A DNA stretch of 64,000 bases from Porogramme epimiltina (GCA_900155495.1 FTLJ01000181.1:112787-176786); one strand, 5' to 3'; positions 34,166 through 46,890 are shown, counted from the stretch's first letter. The notes: generated by a model not told the origin, from the sequence alone. Numbers and translations: made by a program.

Positions 34166-35872
34166 ATGGCTCCCCAGGACGAACTTTCAGCAGCCATCGA
34201 GGAAATGATTAGTCTGTACGTATCTGCCTCGCACTTCACCCGGAGTTCCTAAAGCTTACGCACTGCGCAGGGACGTAGCAGGCTACTGCACTTACGCGGC
34301 GATAGGTGTGTTGCGTTCACTTTGCCTTCGAAAGTCTATCTCTCGTCTGACGACTGTCGCCTTAGTGGTTGTGTTCTATGAATACATGGTCACCTTTGGC
34401 GAGGAAGTCGAGCTGTTCTGGAGCAAGTCAATGAGCGGGGCGACCGTCCTGTTTCTAGCCACTCGATACCTTAACGTCCTCCTTTACGCCTACACGTTCG
34501 TCAGCCAGGTCTGGCCCCCTGACGCAATCGACGGACCGGTGAGTTATTCCCTTACCGCTATTCCCTAGTCGGATGCTCACAACGCACATATGTTAGACGT
34601 AAGTAGCAATAAACATGTACCGCCTCTTGGACACTCACGCAAGTGCCATCCGATCGCAGCAACCTGGCCGTTTCCCGAGGTGCCTACGTGCTTAGTACTT
34701 TCCCATACGCGCTATGGGCAGGTACGTCCCTTTCCTCAGAATCACTCACGAGACTCACAACTCCCCGCGAACGCCTCCCTATTCTAGTTTTCTCTGCCAA
34801 ACGCACACTCGCAGTCAGCGGAAGCCGTGCTCTAGCACTTCTAGTCCTCCTGCTTTCCCTGCCATCCCCGACAATCATCCTGGTGTGTGCTGCCCATGTT
34901 CCGCCACCACGCCAAGCTCCTTATAACCTGTCGGTGCTCAGTTCCAGGTGTCGACGGTATACACCGAGAAAATCCTTGGTCAGTGGGCCGTGCTCGGAAA
35001 CTTATCCATCGAGCTTTCCAAAATGTTCGTACTTCTGTTCTACGGCCTATTTGAACATGCTGCTTACCCTCTTCTATTAGACGTCCGTAACACCCGTCCT
35101 TAGCTTCGACGAGAAGGTAGTTCGCTGACACTTCGCCACCGGTCTCCAGTCACCATCGTCTCGCGGGTTCCGCTCATCCTTGCAGATGTCATCGTCATAT
35201 CCGTCACCTGGTTCAAGGTGTTCCAGTATGGGAGGGTGGAAAACCTGCTTGGAAGAGTGACTCTCCATGACGTCATTCTGAGAGACGGTGCGCACGATTC
35301 TTTGTGGCTCTATCACTATAGCGACTGAATCGTGCTGAGCTAGGAACAGTATACTTCATGTACGCGTAACCATATCCGTCGCCCCTCGTCCCCCGGGGAG
35401 CTAACAACCTTTGCCAACCACAGCCTGTTGTTCGTCTTGAATTGCGTGCACCTCACACTCACGCTACTTTCGGTAAGCGCGCACCCACAACCACCTTGCC
35501 CTCACAGCGGTGCTCACACACTCCCCACGAGATCAACGAACCCGGAACAAACTCGAGCGTGGTCACGATCTTCACGAGCCAGTTAGTACCCATCCCGCGA
35601 CACTCAGGAAGCCCCACTAACGTCTCCGAATTGTCAGACTGACGTCCATCCTTGTCCCGCGCTTCATGCTCGACCTCCGGGCTGTGGACCAAAGGAAGCG
35701 CAACAGCGAGGCCTCCAGCGAGTGGGGAGGCCCATCATCCCCCCACTTTCGGCGCGCTGCGAGCCCTGTCACCGCACCCCTCGAGCCCGAGGGTCTCGCT
35801 CGCGACGTTTGGGACATCGTAGAAGAAAGGCGAAATGCTACGGGCAACGAGGAAGGACTTTGCAGCCCATGA
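34166..35872 (+). CDS. DUF6533 integral membrane protein, gene D
   Basis: Fourth family member, 329 residues. Exons: 34166-34215, 34271-34305, 34366-34538, 34597-34598, 34660-34721, 34788-34882, 34942-35024, 35081-35082, 35150-35287, 35344-35359, 35424-35472, 35532-35581, 35638-35872. It shows YCTYAAI, FYEYMVTFGEEVELFWS, TVLFLATRYLNV, a VTWFK motif and VTIFTS-LTSILVPRFMLDLR, then an acidic hydrophilic tail. The 2-nt exons are AC at both positions, flanked by gttag/gtaagt and attag/gtccgt. The 13-exon plan matches gene C one to one. It is separated from gene C by the lysophospholipase gene, so the pair is an interrupted tandem duplication. Function unknown. Confidence 0.85.
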
Positions 35873-36618
35873 GGTGACGGATTTATTGCCAATCCCGTCC
35901 ACATGTATACTGGCACAAGGACAGCATACATCCACACATGACCGCAATCTTAGTGTTCCTCAACGACTTCTGGTCTTTCTACATGCCTTGTACATCTTTG
36001 CAACCCCTTCCTCGTCACGCGTTCCAAATATGCCGTAGAGTATCAGAAACGACAGGGTGCACGCGTCCTCTCGCGCGACGTACGGCTGGAACGACTAGAG
36101 GATATCACACCATCAAGCAGCCAGGTGCTAGCCCCGTTCTAACGCCATTCTCAGCAGAACGCTCTGGGACCTTGACGTGGGAGGGCCTCTCGCCGTACGC
36201 GTCCGGCAGGGTACAGTGATGATCATTCGAACATGGGCATCTTCGAAAGCTCGCTGAACACATTACCAGGGCCCACTAGAAGTCCCATGACGTAACTCGC
36301 TAATCGGGATTGACCCTTCCTCTTTAGTATATTAACGATACTTACGTTGTACACCCAATAAGTCGCGGGCACAAATGTATGGCTTTGAGGAAGGGCTGAA
36401 TTGGGGCAACCTCGAGACTCAAACTGAACGGTAGTTAATACAGACGCAATCCACTAGATACATTGAGGTGTGGCGATAGATGTCATGGCGTGTCCGAGTC
36501 TTCAAAGTAAAGTCTACGAGTGGGGTCAAGGCTCTGCCTCGAGCCCAGGTACTAATGCACGTACCCCGACCTCCAATCCTGAATCCCCCGCCACTCCCAC
36601 AAACCCTCCAAACATCCC
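35873..36618. other. gene-free stretch
   Basis: Region between the convergent gene D and the TB2/DP1 gene. Nothing recognised. Confidence 0.5.
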
Positions 36619-37570
36619 TCACCCAAACCAGCTCGTGCGCGCACCCTGACCCTGCTGCGCAGGCGCGTCCTCCATATCGCTCGGCACCTCCACCTCCTCG
36701 AACGCACCCCGCACCGCCGGGCTGCCCGGCGCCGACCCGACGTCGTACCCGCCCTCCCGCTCGAGCGCCGCGAGCTCCGCCTCGAGCTGGCGCCGCCGCT
36801 CCGCCGCCCCGTCCGCCTTGCGCGCGCTCGACCGTCCAGACGACGCAGCACCCGCGCCCGCGCCCGCCTGCGGCTGCTGCGCCGCGGACGCCTGCGCCTT
36901 GCTCAGGAGCATCGCGCCGCCCGCGAGGATGCCGGGGCCGTACGTGCTCCACAGGCCCGCGACGAGCTGCGCGGGGCCCCCCGCGGCGTCCGCACCCGCC
37001 GCCGGCGCACCCGCGGCGTCCTCCTCGAGCAGCGACGGGCCCGCGGATGGCGCCTGCGCCGCGGCGCCCGAGAGCTGCTCCCAGCCGCGGCGGAGGAGCC
37101 GTTGGAAGTACGCGTAGAGGTGGCCCTTGACGGACGCGAGCGCGGTGTCGATCTGGTGCTCGTGCGCGGAGAAGAAGGGCCGGAGCTGCGTCTGGTAGAG
37201 CCATGCAGAGCCAGACGTCTGCGGGAGCGCGAGGTAGAGGAGGAAGAGGGTCTTGAGGGGGTAGTAGAGTGGGAGCCTGCATAGGGGGTGGATGGGCAGA
37301 GGGCATGGCGGGACGCGGTGAGGACGCACCATGACACAAGCCACTCTGCGACGTATTCAACCGCAACGATACATCCCAGGACGCTCCAGTACATCAGCCA
37401 TCTCTCTAGTTCTGCTTCATTTGCTGGGCGTTGGGAGAGTGTTTTGTAGGACGCGTAGCCAGGGTAGAGGAAGGCTGTCGTTGCACTGAATCCGTAGCTC
37501 AGCCCCTAAGCCCAAACGAAAGCACCCTGGCAACACACCTAATGATGCGAAACACGAGATATAAAAGCAT
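36619..37570 (-). CDS. TB2/DP1/HVA22 (REEP/Yop1) family protein
   Basis: Membrane protein that shapes tubular endoplasmic reticulum in this family. Exons: 37539-37570, 37330-37497, 36619-37276, with introns of 41 and 53 nt; 285 residues. The TB2/DP1/HVA22 domain covers roughly residues 10-100: YPGYASYKTL, then ERWLMYWSVLG and a second hydrophobic hairpin with PLYYPLKTLFLLYLALPQTSG and the YQTQLRPFF end. The rest is an alanine-rich linker, a short coiled-coil-like run (ERRRQLEAELAALERE) and an acidic tail, longer than in Yop1 and closer to REEP1-4 layout. The first exon encodes only ten residues. Its join uses the acceptor at 37498-37499; the earlier AG would cause a frameshift. Confidence 0.86.
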
Positions 37571-37978
37571 CTCAGGTCGTAAGTCGTCGAAGGGACAAAG
37601 GGTTGTCGAAGGGCATGAGGGGGAGGGAGAGAGCTTGATATAGGCCTCGGTTACTCGGGCCTGACCTCGCTTGCTACTCGGTCAACACCACGTTGTAGTC
37701 CAGCGGTTAGCTCGTAATAGTCAGCATAAGCTCACTCTTCTTACCCGCATAACAACGTATAAGCCGCCCGAAACCCGTCTCCACCGCGTGGCCCGGGCGT
37801 GGATCTGGCTTCCTCTCGTCAATCTCTCGCAGCACCGCGACCGCACGGCACCGGTCTGGCAAATAAACGTGTTACGTTCGTGAACGCGCCTCCAATTTAT
37901 CCAAGAGCATCGATATAGTACAACATCGCGCGTAACACACGTTCTACGATCCCGTTCCGTCCCCCTGGCAGTACAATG
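37571..37978. other. gene-free stretch
   Basis: Upstream region of the TB2/DP1 gene and 3' flank of the EEP gene. Nothing else seen. Confidence 0.5.
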
Positions 37979-39282
37979 CTAATGCAAGGTGATTTCGGCG
38001 AACACGGGACGGTGGTCGCTCGCAAGAACGCCATCATCCGTCAGCGACGATCCAACCCTATACGCGTTCGAGGTCCTACGTTCCGATCAGCCTGCGAACA
38101 TCAAGAGCGGGGACCACTCAAAAGCTAAAACTCACCACTTGCCGTTCGAGCCTCCGTACACAAAGTCGATGCGCGTATACACCGACGCGTCCCCGGGCGC
38201 GTTGAAGCCCGTGTACGTCGCGTACTGGCCCGACACGGCGTCGCGCGGCGCCTGCGCCTTCAGGTCGAGCATCACAAAGTCCGACAGCACCCCGGTGGGC
38301 ACCGCGTACTTCTGCGCGAACGTCTCGTTGATCGCGACTGGCGGGATCTGGCCCGTGATGATCTGGTACGCGCCCGAGTCGTTGCCCGTCGAGGGGCTGT
38401 TGAAGTCGCCCGTGATGATGACAGGCCCGTCGGTTTTCCATGCCTCGTACCGCGCGCGGGTGAGCATGAGCGAAGCGGCGAGACGGCGTTGCGCGTCGGA
38501 CTGGTCGTCCAGGTGGGTGTTGAGGTATGTGAAGTGCACCGGCTCGCCCTCGCTGGCCTTCAGAATGAGGTGAGTGGCCGTGCAGATGCGGAAGGAGCCT
38601 GCCCCGGGGAACTTCGACACGTCGAATGGCGTGTTCCTGAGCAAGGATGTCAGCCAAGTTAGGCATTACGTACAGGCGAACTCACGATAGCCAGAAGGTG
38701 TCGTTGTTGACCAGGTCAATAGCGGATCTATTCATAGCTGTTAGTCAAACGAACATCCTCGACACCGAAGAGCAGCTGACTTCTTGTAGAAGACCGGGCT
38801 AAATTCGCCGGCGGCGACGCCATCGTCACGCCCAACGCCAACCTGGGGAGAACCTTAGCGTCCCTTTGGTTTCTGAAGTAAGTTAAATGCTCACCCAGCC
38901 CCAACCGTCCCCCAAAAGTGTTGCGAGGTCTGTCACCTGCCGAACAAGAGCCTCTTGGAAGCCTGGGATGCATCGTTGGCATTCCGGATGAGCCCTGCCC
39001 AGAAGACATGCACGTACCAGCAAGGACAACCCCCGCACTCTCCAGGTGTTCAAAGACTTTGATCCGACGCGTGCTCCATGGCTGTTCCCCAGTCTTGCCA
39101 TAATACACGGGTGCCTGAAGAGGGTCGGGAAGGGAGGTGAGCGACTGCTGCACGGATATGTTGTCCGGCATAGAGTCATAGCGCAGGTTGTACGTCGCGA
39201 TGCGCATGGTCTGATCTGCGGCAGCAACACCAGATGTCAGCGTGAGGCCTACGAGGCCAAGCAGGATCGGGGAGAAGAGCAT
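37979..39282 (-). CDS. secreted endonuclease/exonuclease/phosphatase-fold protein
   Basis: Metal-dependent phosphodiesterase fold (EEP superfamily). Exons: 39018-39282, 38895-38962, 38781-38842, 38686-38727, 38136-38636, 37979-38075; 344 residues. An N-terminal signal peptide (MLFSPILLGLVGLTL...) is followed by the first EEP strand MRIATYNLRYD. The catalytic and metal-binding signature is complete: FQEA, YLNTHLDD, IITGDFNS, YTRIDFVYGG and the terminal SDHRPVFAEI. Whether it acts on nucleic acid, sugar phosphates or inositol phosphates cannot be told. Secretion suggests nutrient scavenging. Confidence 0.9.
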
Positions 39283-39363
39283 TTTGAAAGCGAGCACGAG
39301 ATAGGCACCGGCGTGGAGCGCGACCGTCCTGGCACGTCCCCTGGGGCCGCCGAGCTGGGCATG

Positions 39364-39371
39364 TTTATATA
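39364..39371 (-). promoter_or_regulatory. TATA box of EEP gene
   Basis: TATATAAA on the minus strand, about 82 bases before the start codon. Confidence 0.5.
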
Positions 39372-39493
39372 CCGCGAGCGGGACCAAGCCACAGCGGCGG
39401 TCTCTGGTCCCGCCTACGGCACCACCTCAGCTAATAGAGCGCGACGCATGCGGCGCACCGAGGGGAGAAGGCAGGAGTGCCGTGATCGCGACC

Positions 39494-39830
39494 TCACATG
39501 ATGGCCGGGAAGACGTCGCGGACGCGGTACGCACTGGCGGACGCACCTTCTCTGGCCGAAAACTGCATGACGCCTGTCCGCGTGAGTATCTGGGCCGCGA
39601 ATGTCCAGAATACGACGAAGGTGCTCTTCAGGCCCATCAGACTCTCGGGAGCCACGAACGTGCACTTCCCCCGGCGCGACCAGTTCGTGTTAATGTCCGC
39701 GTGCGGGGCGACTGTGTAGTCAGATTTTCGACAAAGAAGAGGCTGGCGGCCGACAGGGAGCCTAGAGAGCAGTCCAGCGGCCGAGGGGACCAAAGATGGC
39801 GGTAGGGGAGAAGGTGTACTGCCGCGTTGG
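39494..39830 (-). CDS. possible small hypothetical protein
   Basis: The last 70 or so codons of this open stretch look protein-like (DINTNWSRRGKCTFVAPES, then a hydrophobic FVVFWTFAAQI segment and a short polar end). A plausible intron with branch CTGAC and acceptor CACAG ends near 39712, but I could not join it in frame with the upstream ATG at 39830. The family is not recognised. It may be a small membrane protein or chance. The rest of 39831-40251 shows no gene. Confidence 0.28.
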
Positions 39831-40251
39831 AGCAGCCATTGCGGTGGTAGTGAAGCCGTAGCCGACGCACGGGGGATGCGCACACCGGGCGCTCGCCCCG
39901 CGCCTACATGCCGCGGGCCGAGGCGGGAAGACGAGGAGCGCAAAAAATACCTTAGCTCTGGAGATAGGACGGCATAGGCATACGATAACATTTACGTTGG
40001 TACATCCTAAACATACACGGCATGGCCATTGGTACACTAAAATTACACCGCATGGCATGTGGCTCAGGGGGGACTGAATGCGGAAGCACAACTGTCTCTG
40101 TCCGAATCGACGTCCGTACAAGTCCAGACTGGACGACAAGATGATCGAGGCCGCGAAGATCCTTCAGACTCGCGATCGCGGAGAAGACGAACGACAAGCG
40201 GTCCCAGGCCCGCGCGGGGCGCCGCCGGCGTCCAGCACCGGCACCCGAGTC

Positions 40252-43064
40252 CTACGACTCGGACGCGTTCGTGTCCGACTTGACTGAGGTGAGGAACCCC
40301 AGCTCGGCGGGGAAGGCGAGCGGCGACAGCCTGCCGCTTGCCGGGCTGCGCACGTCCGCCCGCGTACTGCGCTTCGACTTTTTGGCCCACTGCCGGAGCG
40401 AGCTCGTCGACGACTCGGGCGACAGCGTCGCGCGCGTGCGCGAGCTCCCCGGCTCGGGGTACACGACCCCGGCGGGAATCGGCGCCTCGTCGTACCGCGC
40501 CGGGCGGGGACTGCCGCCGCTCGCCCTGTGTGGAACGGGGAGGACCTCTTCGTAGAGTGTGGGGAGCGGATTGCTGTAGGGGGCAGAGCGCGACTCTTTT
40601 GGTGGGACGGGGAGTGGGTTACTAGGCGGTGGTGGGATAGGTACCGGCGTGTTTGAGGTGGAGCGAGAGGGAACGGGGTGGCCTGGGGGTGGGATGAGGA
40701 CTGGGTTGCTCGGGGGTGGCACAAAAATAGGAGGATTGCTCGGTGGACGAACGGGTGTGTTGGATCGTGTATTAGGTTGCGAGGGAATGGTAAGGGGGAT
40801 GAACCCAGGGGGGAGCTGGCTTGCAGTTGAGTCAACGAATGCGCCAGGCGGAGGAGGCACGAAGTCTTCCGGGTCCTCTGGAGGCGGAGGCTTGCGACTG
40901 GGAGTTCTGGGGTGATACCCCGGTATGTCCATGCTCATGACCTCGATATTGGGTGACTTGGGTAACCTGGGTGAAGCCTGTAATGGTTGTGTCGTCTGCT
41001 CCGGGCTGAGGAAGTCCGGATGTGTGGGTGCCTCCGGGACCGAGGACCTGTGAGTAGAAGGAGTGGACTTCGAGCGGCGTTAACTAAAGAGCGTCCTCTC
41101 GTAGCACGCCCAATTTACTTACCGGAGTCTGGACATAGATATTGGGGACCGGCGCTCCGGGAAGCGTATCCTTGCTGTTCGACCTGCTCTTGAACCTGTT
41201 CCTGAACACTTTGTCGAGCGGTGTCGTGGCTGAAGGCGACGGGTCGTCTCTCTGCGCCGCACTGCTGCTTCCAGCCACAACTATCGGTGGTGGAGGCGGC
41301 GGGAGTACAGGTTGAAGATCATCACGTGGACGAGGTCCTTTCGGAGATGTCGGTGGCCGCTAGAGACGCCATACCAGGAAACAAGAGCGCCGGCAAACGA
41401 GACAAGCGAGACGTTCTGTCAGGAGCCACGAAACAGACGCATAGGCACAAAGCGACGTACGTCCTCTCCCCGAGATCGTCCTAGAGAAGGAACGCGGAGC
41501 TTGTTTCGTCCAGATCCGTTGGCGGGGCCCCGCTGGGAGGGCGTAGTCGACGCCATGGAAAGCGAAGATCCTGGGCGTATGATGTGGAATGTCCCTGGAG
41601 GAGGAGCAGATACGTAGTCGTTGTCGCGTAGATGTGGGTCAGGTCTAGACGGAACTCTAGAGAGGAACGGGGGCGGAGGCTCAGCAGGAGCAGGAGCACG
41701 AACACGAACGGGGGTGGGCGCCGGGGCGGGAGAAACTTGTGGAGGTGGGGGTGGAGGTAAGGGGGCCGACGCCGTGGACACCGGTGAGACGGGTCTAGAC
41801 AGTTCGTGTGGTGGAGGAAGGAATATCTGCCCGTTTTCGGCCTCTGGAATCCACCCGTCGTGCGGGATGTAGACTGGTGCATGCACAGGGGAGGCGATCG
41901 CGTCGTGGGTGACGATCGGTGCAGAGATTTTGCCATCATCCAACGACCGGGGCGCAGGATGTGGGATAGGGATTTCGACGGACCCGTCTACTTGCGAATG
42001 CGACGGCGAAGGTGCGTTGACGGGAGTAGTCAATGTTGGTACGGGGAGTATCGGAGCATAATGAGCAGCGTCCGGTATATGCAGGGGCTCGTTCGTTCGC
42101 GAGCTGAAGGCAGGATGTGTGGGCCATTGGCAACACAGATCATTGGGGTTGGACATAGAACGTACCGGAATGGTTCTCGCATATCTGGTGTCGCCCTCCC
42201 GGACACTAGTATTGACTGCCCCGGCGTCCGGCTACGAGTATCTGGTGTTCGGATACGTATAGGTTCAGATGAGTTTGGGGTACCACGAATCGCGTATTGA
42301 GGTGTCGCGCTGATATCGTCCTCCAAATCATCTTCAACCGTCGGAGGTTTATACCGCCTCCCCGCGGGCTCTCTAGGTTCGTCATCCAGCGCCTCCTGGT
42401 ACCCAGCATCCTTCCCCCTCATCAGCCCCTCCTGGAATCCCAGCATCCGCCCCTCCTCCCGCGCCCTCGCGATAACCTGCTGTTCCCGATACCGCCGTGC
42501 CGTCGAGCGCGCCCGCGCCGCCTCGGCCTCGGCCTCGAGTTTTTCGCCCTCGAGCGTCGCGATAACGTCGTTGGCGCGCGTGATCTCGCGCAGCGCGTCT
42601 TCGAGGCGGTACCGATAGAGCGTGAGCTCCTCGCGCGCGCGCGATGCGTCCGCCTGCGCAAGCATCGTCGCCTCGTGCGCGGCGCGGAGCTTGCGCAGGA
42701 CCTCGATCACGCGCTGCTCCGCCGCGTCCGCCCGCCGCGTCTCGCCCTCGAGCCGCTCCGTCGTCAGCGCGAGCGCGGTGCGCGTCGAGCGCGCGTCGCG
42801 CGACTCGCGTGTGGGGTAGAGGTGGGCGAGCAGCTTCGCCTGCACGCTCGCCGCGTCCGCGTCCGCTTCATCGAGCGTCGGGGGGCGGAGGTGGGGGTGG
42901 TCGTGGTCGTGGTGATGGCGGTGACGTCGTCCAGTGCGGTCTCGCTCGATGCGACTGTGGGGGGATCCCGAGGAGGACGCAGAGCGGAGGGACTTGGACT
43001 GGCTGCTGTCGGATCGCGATTGGAGGCTGCTGCCAGGGGACACTGCCCTTGGGCTCTCCATCAT
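40252..43064 (-). CDS. large proline-rich protein with central coiled coil
   Basis: 864-residue hypothetical protein. Exons: 42166-43064, 41461-42103, 41123-41359, 40252-41067, all joined in phase by GT-AG introns. The first 300 residues hold a His-rich patch (HRHHHDHDHPH) and a long coiled coil, roughly residues 75-220, with regular Leu/Ala heptads and many Arg/Glu. The rest is low-complexity, rich in Pro and Ser with polyproline runs such as PLPPPPPPQVSP. The C terminus is basic. Such proteins often act as cytoskeletal or cortical scaffolds, but no known domain is visible and no function is assigned. An alternative ATG at 43163 would add about 33 residues. The final intron uses an AAG acceptor (just above 41067); the later CAG would break frame. 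Confidence 0.75.
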
Positions 43065-44348
43065 GCGGGGAAAGGGGAACTCGCCGCTAGGGTGACGAGA
43101 GGTGAATACATATGGCACGACGAGGTAAGCATAACGTACGCACTGGTTCTCGTCGTCTAGCATAGCCGCTGTTGAGCGTTTTGCGAGCCGGGAATGGTAG
43201 GCAAGCTACAAGGTGGGGAGAGGAACGCGGGAGATGGCTTGTACGTTTGAGGAGAGCTGCTGCGTGCTCATCGTGAAGTACGCGGAAGAGAGGGAGAGAT
43301 CGGCCCCTTCTTTGCGCGAAGCAGGCGCGCATTATGGCGTGGCGACTTGAACGGCGTTGAAGAGGCGTGTTTTCCGCACCGCTCTCTGTGCGTGGGCAAC
43401 ACGTGTCGATCGATGCCACAGATGGGGCGCCAGCGCGTCTGGTTGCCCAACGGCGAGGAACGCCTGCGTACTATCGGCGAGTAAGGAATGTGCGCGGAGC
43501 TGATTATAGTTATAGAAGACCAACCCCGTGATACGGTCGGACAGATCGTGGGCGATCTTGCTCCGCCAGGTGAGCTTGAAAGACATTGCGGTCCACCAGC
43601 GACCCTTCGTCTGCCGAGGCGGCCTGGCCAAAACACACACGTCGTCGGGCATCCGCTCTAGGCTCTCATGATGCGCACAAGAGCGACGCTGAGCACCGCT
43701 GATCGCGGGCCGAACGCTGGATCTTCGGCCGCGCTGGTCGCAGTACGTCCCCTGAACGGTGAGCTCCCACGCGATAGCGTTTCTGGGCGCACAGCAAGCA
43801 ACGGAGGGTTCGCATCCGTGGAGCAACCCCGGATCCTCTCACCCGACGTGTATGCTCCGCTGCGCACACGATCGCGGGTACTCACGCGGAATACAAACCT
43901 CGAACGAACCCTGGCCGACGCGGTCAGCACGTCGGTCACGGGGGCCTCTCGTATGAGCGTCTTACCTCAACATGTGTCTCAATAACCGCGTCAGAGACGC
44001 ATAAGACGTCTGTAACGCTCGAAGTTCCGCAGTCAGCACGGAGCGGCAGGAGAAGGGGGAGGAACACGAACTGGGGACTGGCCGGGTGGATGAGGCCCGA
44101 AGTCTCATGACAGTCCGAGTCGGAGACGTGCCACGCGTTTATCTGGATCAAACGCACTCGTAAGTAGTCCCCGAGCCACTAGCACGCGAGCCCAGACGTG
44201 ACGGTCGCAGCGAGGGGTGCTTCACAGCTCATATGTGGGAGCATTTGCGCGTATATGAATGTCATGGGGCTCGCCATCAACCAGATAAAATACATTTCGA
44301 CTGCTGATTCGCACAAGGCGCACAAAAAATACACGCGGGGAAGCCACA
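43065..44348. other. gene-free stretch
   Basis: Long antisense-type ORFs occur on both strands, but none has recognisable motifs or workable splice joins. Part is upstream sequence of the coiled-coil gene. Confidence 0.4.
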
Positions 44349-45911
44349 TCACCACTTCGTGTCCGTCAGCGGTTCACGGTCCAGACACACGCTAAACTGC
44401 CAGTTCCCCGTCCGACGCGCCCACCGATACATCTTGAGACCACCATGCCCGCCCCGAGGACCCGCCATCTCCCGGAAGAATGCAGAGAAGAGCTCGGTGT
44501 TGTCCTGAGGAAGCATGAAGACCTGAAACGAGCGCTTGCGGTCATAGAGCATCATGTTAGAGGGCGGCATCTCTCCCAGTCCAACCTGGAACTTGACGAG
44601 GAAAAGTTTGTCGCCCCACACGTTGGGGGGAGGCTCAGAGGAGTCGGGTACGTTGCGATAGCCTTCGTCCGGGTTCGAACCCAGTGTCGGACCGCTGAAT
44701 CTGTTGAATGGCAGATATTGCAAGCCTCGGATACCGCTGTATCCAGGGAGGAAGGCGTGGACAGTGACATTGCACCACTGGCCGCCCTTGAGCGAACGAC
44801 ACGTCTTTTTGTGCTGAGACCAGTCGTCTCGCTGGCATTCTGGTGTCGCTCATGTCATGAGCATGTATAGGATGCAGTGACGCGTATCCGAATGTCGGCG
44901 GGAGAGATATAGCATATATGCGGCTAGTATATAGACTATACCTCCCCCCCTCAAGCCTTAAACCATGCCAACCGAGTGACCAGCGACGCAACCAACCAGG
45001 CTTCCAGAGCAGAACGGTCGAACACACCTTGTCCACAGTAAGACGCTGATTGGCATTGTGCACACTTGCTAGCAGCTTTCTTGCCACATACAGAGCAGCC
45101 AAAGTTGCTGTTCAGTCGAGCGATGGCGTCGAACTCGAGAGGGCCGATGGGTAGCAGCACCGACAACTGGAACTGGTCTTCGGTCCTGGTCTTGGAGACA
45201 CCAAAACCCGATGGAAGGAGCGACTTGTTCATGTCGAGGAGCCTAAGAATCAGCTTTTGCTCGTCCACTGTGGCATTGATCTCTCTGAGCGACTGGAGCC
45301 CGTCCGCGTCCACTTTTTCTTTTGTCCACATTATTCCCTGCAGGCCAGTAACAAAGCTGAAGTCACAGTAGAGAAGCACAAAGACCGGAGTTCGCCTGTC
45401 GACCTCCAGAATAGAAACGACCTGCATTGCCATGTGAAGTTAAAGAAACCGACGGAGACCAGTGACATACGCGGATATTGATTGCATGCTCTTTTTCCTT
45501 GTCCTGCATGACCACGCACTTGAATCCCTTGTCCAGATGGTTCCCCAGAGACATCATGGTCTGGCGCAGATCCATGAAAGGGTCCACATATAGCTCCGGA
45601 GCCGTGCCTCCCCTCGCTTGCGTCGCTGCCATCTCGACTACGTTGCCGCGTCTCACTGCCTCAAGAAGTCGCCTGTCGCTTGGTACCTTGAATCCTCCCG
45701 ACTTGAGGGTAGGCCAGTTCGCAAGACTTTTAATGTCCAAGGGCAAAGAAAACCTGCTCTTGTACTGGGCAGCATTGAGCGCGTCATGGAGCCTTTTGTT
45801 GAGATTATCGTCAGAAAGTTTGGTATGTGCCGGGATGTCAACTCCCATGCAGCCTAGAACTGAGACAATCTCCGAGCGCGTCAGGGGTCGTAGTGGTAGC
45901 AAGTCGTCCAT
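44349..45911 (-). CDS. MYND zinc-finger protein, copy 2
   Basis: Paralog of the protein at 2.4-3.9 kb, 441 residues. Exons: 45471-45911, 45028-45421, 44349-44839; introns 49 and 188 nt at the same positions and phases as in copy 1. The MYND finger starts near residue 256 with CSVCGKKAASKCAQCQSASYC and ends after intron 2 with ECQRDDWSQHKKTC. The C-terminal PRGGHGGLKMYRWA segment and the TDTKW end are conserved. It lies about 1 kb from the second DUF7025-AAA gene, divergently transcribed, whereas copy 1 is about 18 kb from the first AAA gene. Function unknown. Confidence 0.85.
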
Positions 45912-46825
45912 GAGAAAGCAGGTGCGAGAGGAGAAGGAGCACTGGTACAGAGACGACCGAAAGGCGAGAAATCGGAGGCCTCCTTAATCAAAGTATACTA
46001 TCACCGTATTAGAGTATTGTCGGATATAGCCGCTAAATCCCAAGGACTATTATCGGATATAGCTGTTAGACCAAGTAGCGCCGGGGAGCCTGAGTGCGAG
46101 GCGCTGGCAGGCTGTCACTGCCCTTGGGTTCAAACCGTCGACATCGTCGCTCTACTAACAGCCCTCCAGGGCCGCACCTCATAGCTTCGCGGCCAATTGC
46201 CGCGGCGCGGTCTGTCTGCGCCAAATATATTCACAGCGAGGGGAATTTTTGCCGCTTTGATTAGGACCTGCCGTACTCCGAGGTGGGAGTCATGTCTCGA
46301 AACTCAAGCCTTTCAGAGCCGGCGAAGCAGCACTAGATTCAATAGGCTGTTCCCTCGATGCTACAGCGCGATCCTGGTGTCTCGGTTGAATGTAAGTAAG
46401 ATTCATCGAACTTTCGATGCCCGGTCGGCACTCACTCTCATATGCTGGCGGATGCAGGGAAGCTTCGTTGACTTCAAGATTGCTACCTGGAAGAAAACCC
46501 GCTACAGCACATGGGCGCCGCCAGGCCTAGGTGCAGACCGTCGAAGGGAGCATAGAACATATCCGACTACGAGCCAAGACTTGCCCTTCTGGTGTGGTAC
46601 GGAACGCCCGGTGGGGCGGGCGCGCGTTGAAATGCGAAGATCAAATGCCATCTACTAAGCTCGTTTGTCACTGGCCATGGCGCACCAACATCATGTCATG
46701 TCATAGCTGTACACGGTACAGCCTCAAACCCTAGGATCCTGGGCGGAGTTTGTGGTCAAGTTGAACATTTGACCCTTTTCGAAGCCTTCCATGTATTGAC
46801 GCCTGTTGTCAACCGCAGTGAACCA
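45912..46825. other. divergent intergenic region
   Basis: Shared upstream region of the MYND and AAA genes. A short direct repeat, TCGGATATAGC, occurs twice at about 46020-46065. No gene seen. Confidence 0.5.
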
Positions 46826-46832
46826 TATAAAT
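46826..46832 (+). promoter_or_regulatory. TATA box of AAA copy 2
   Basis: TATAAAT, 65 bases before the start codon at 46891. Confidence 0.5.
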
Positions 46833-46890
46833 ACCCTGATAAAGGGAGTCCACCTCTCATTCGACGTGATCCACCTCCTTAACCTTAGCC

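Noticed and set aside
42297..43160. 287-residue plus-strand ORF over the coiled-coil gene
   Set aside because: Composition is the mirror of the coiled-coil codons; no independent evidence.
43332..43826. Minus-strand ORF of 164 residues as a gene
   Set aside because: No recognisable motif, no splice partners, basic low-information composition.
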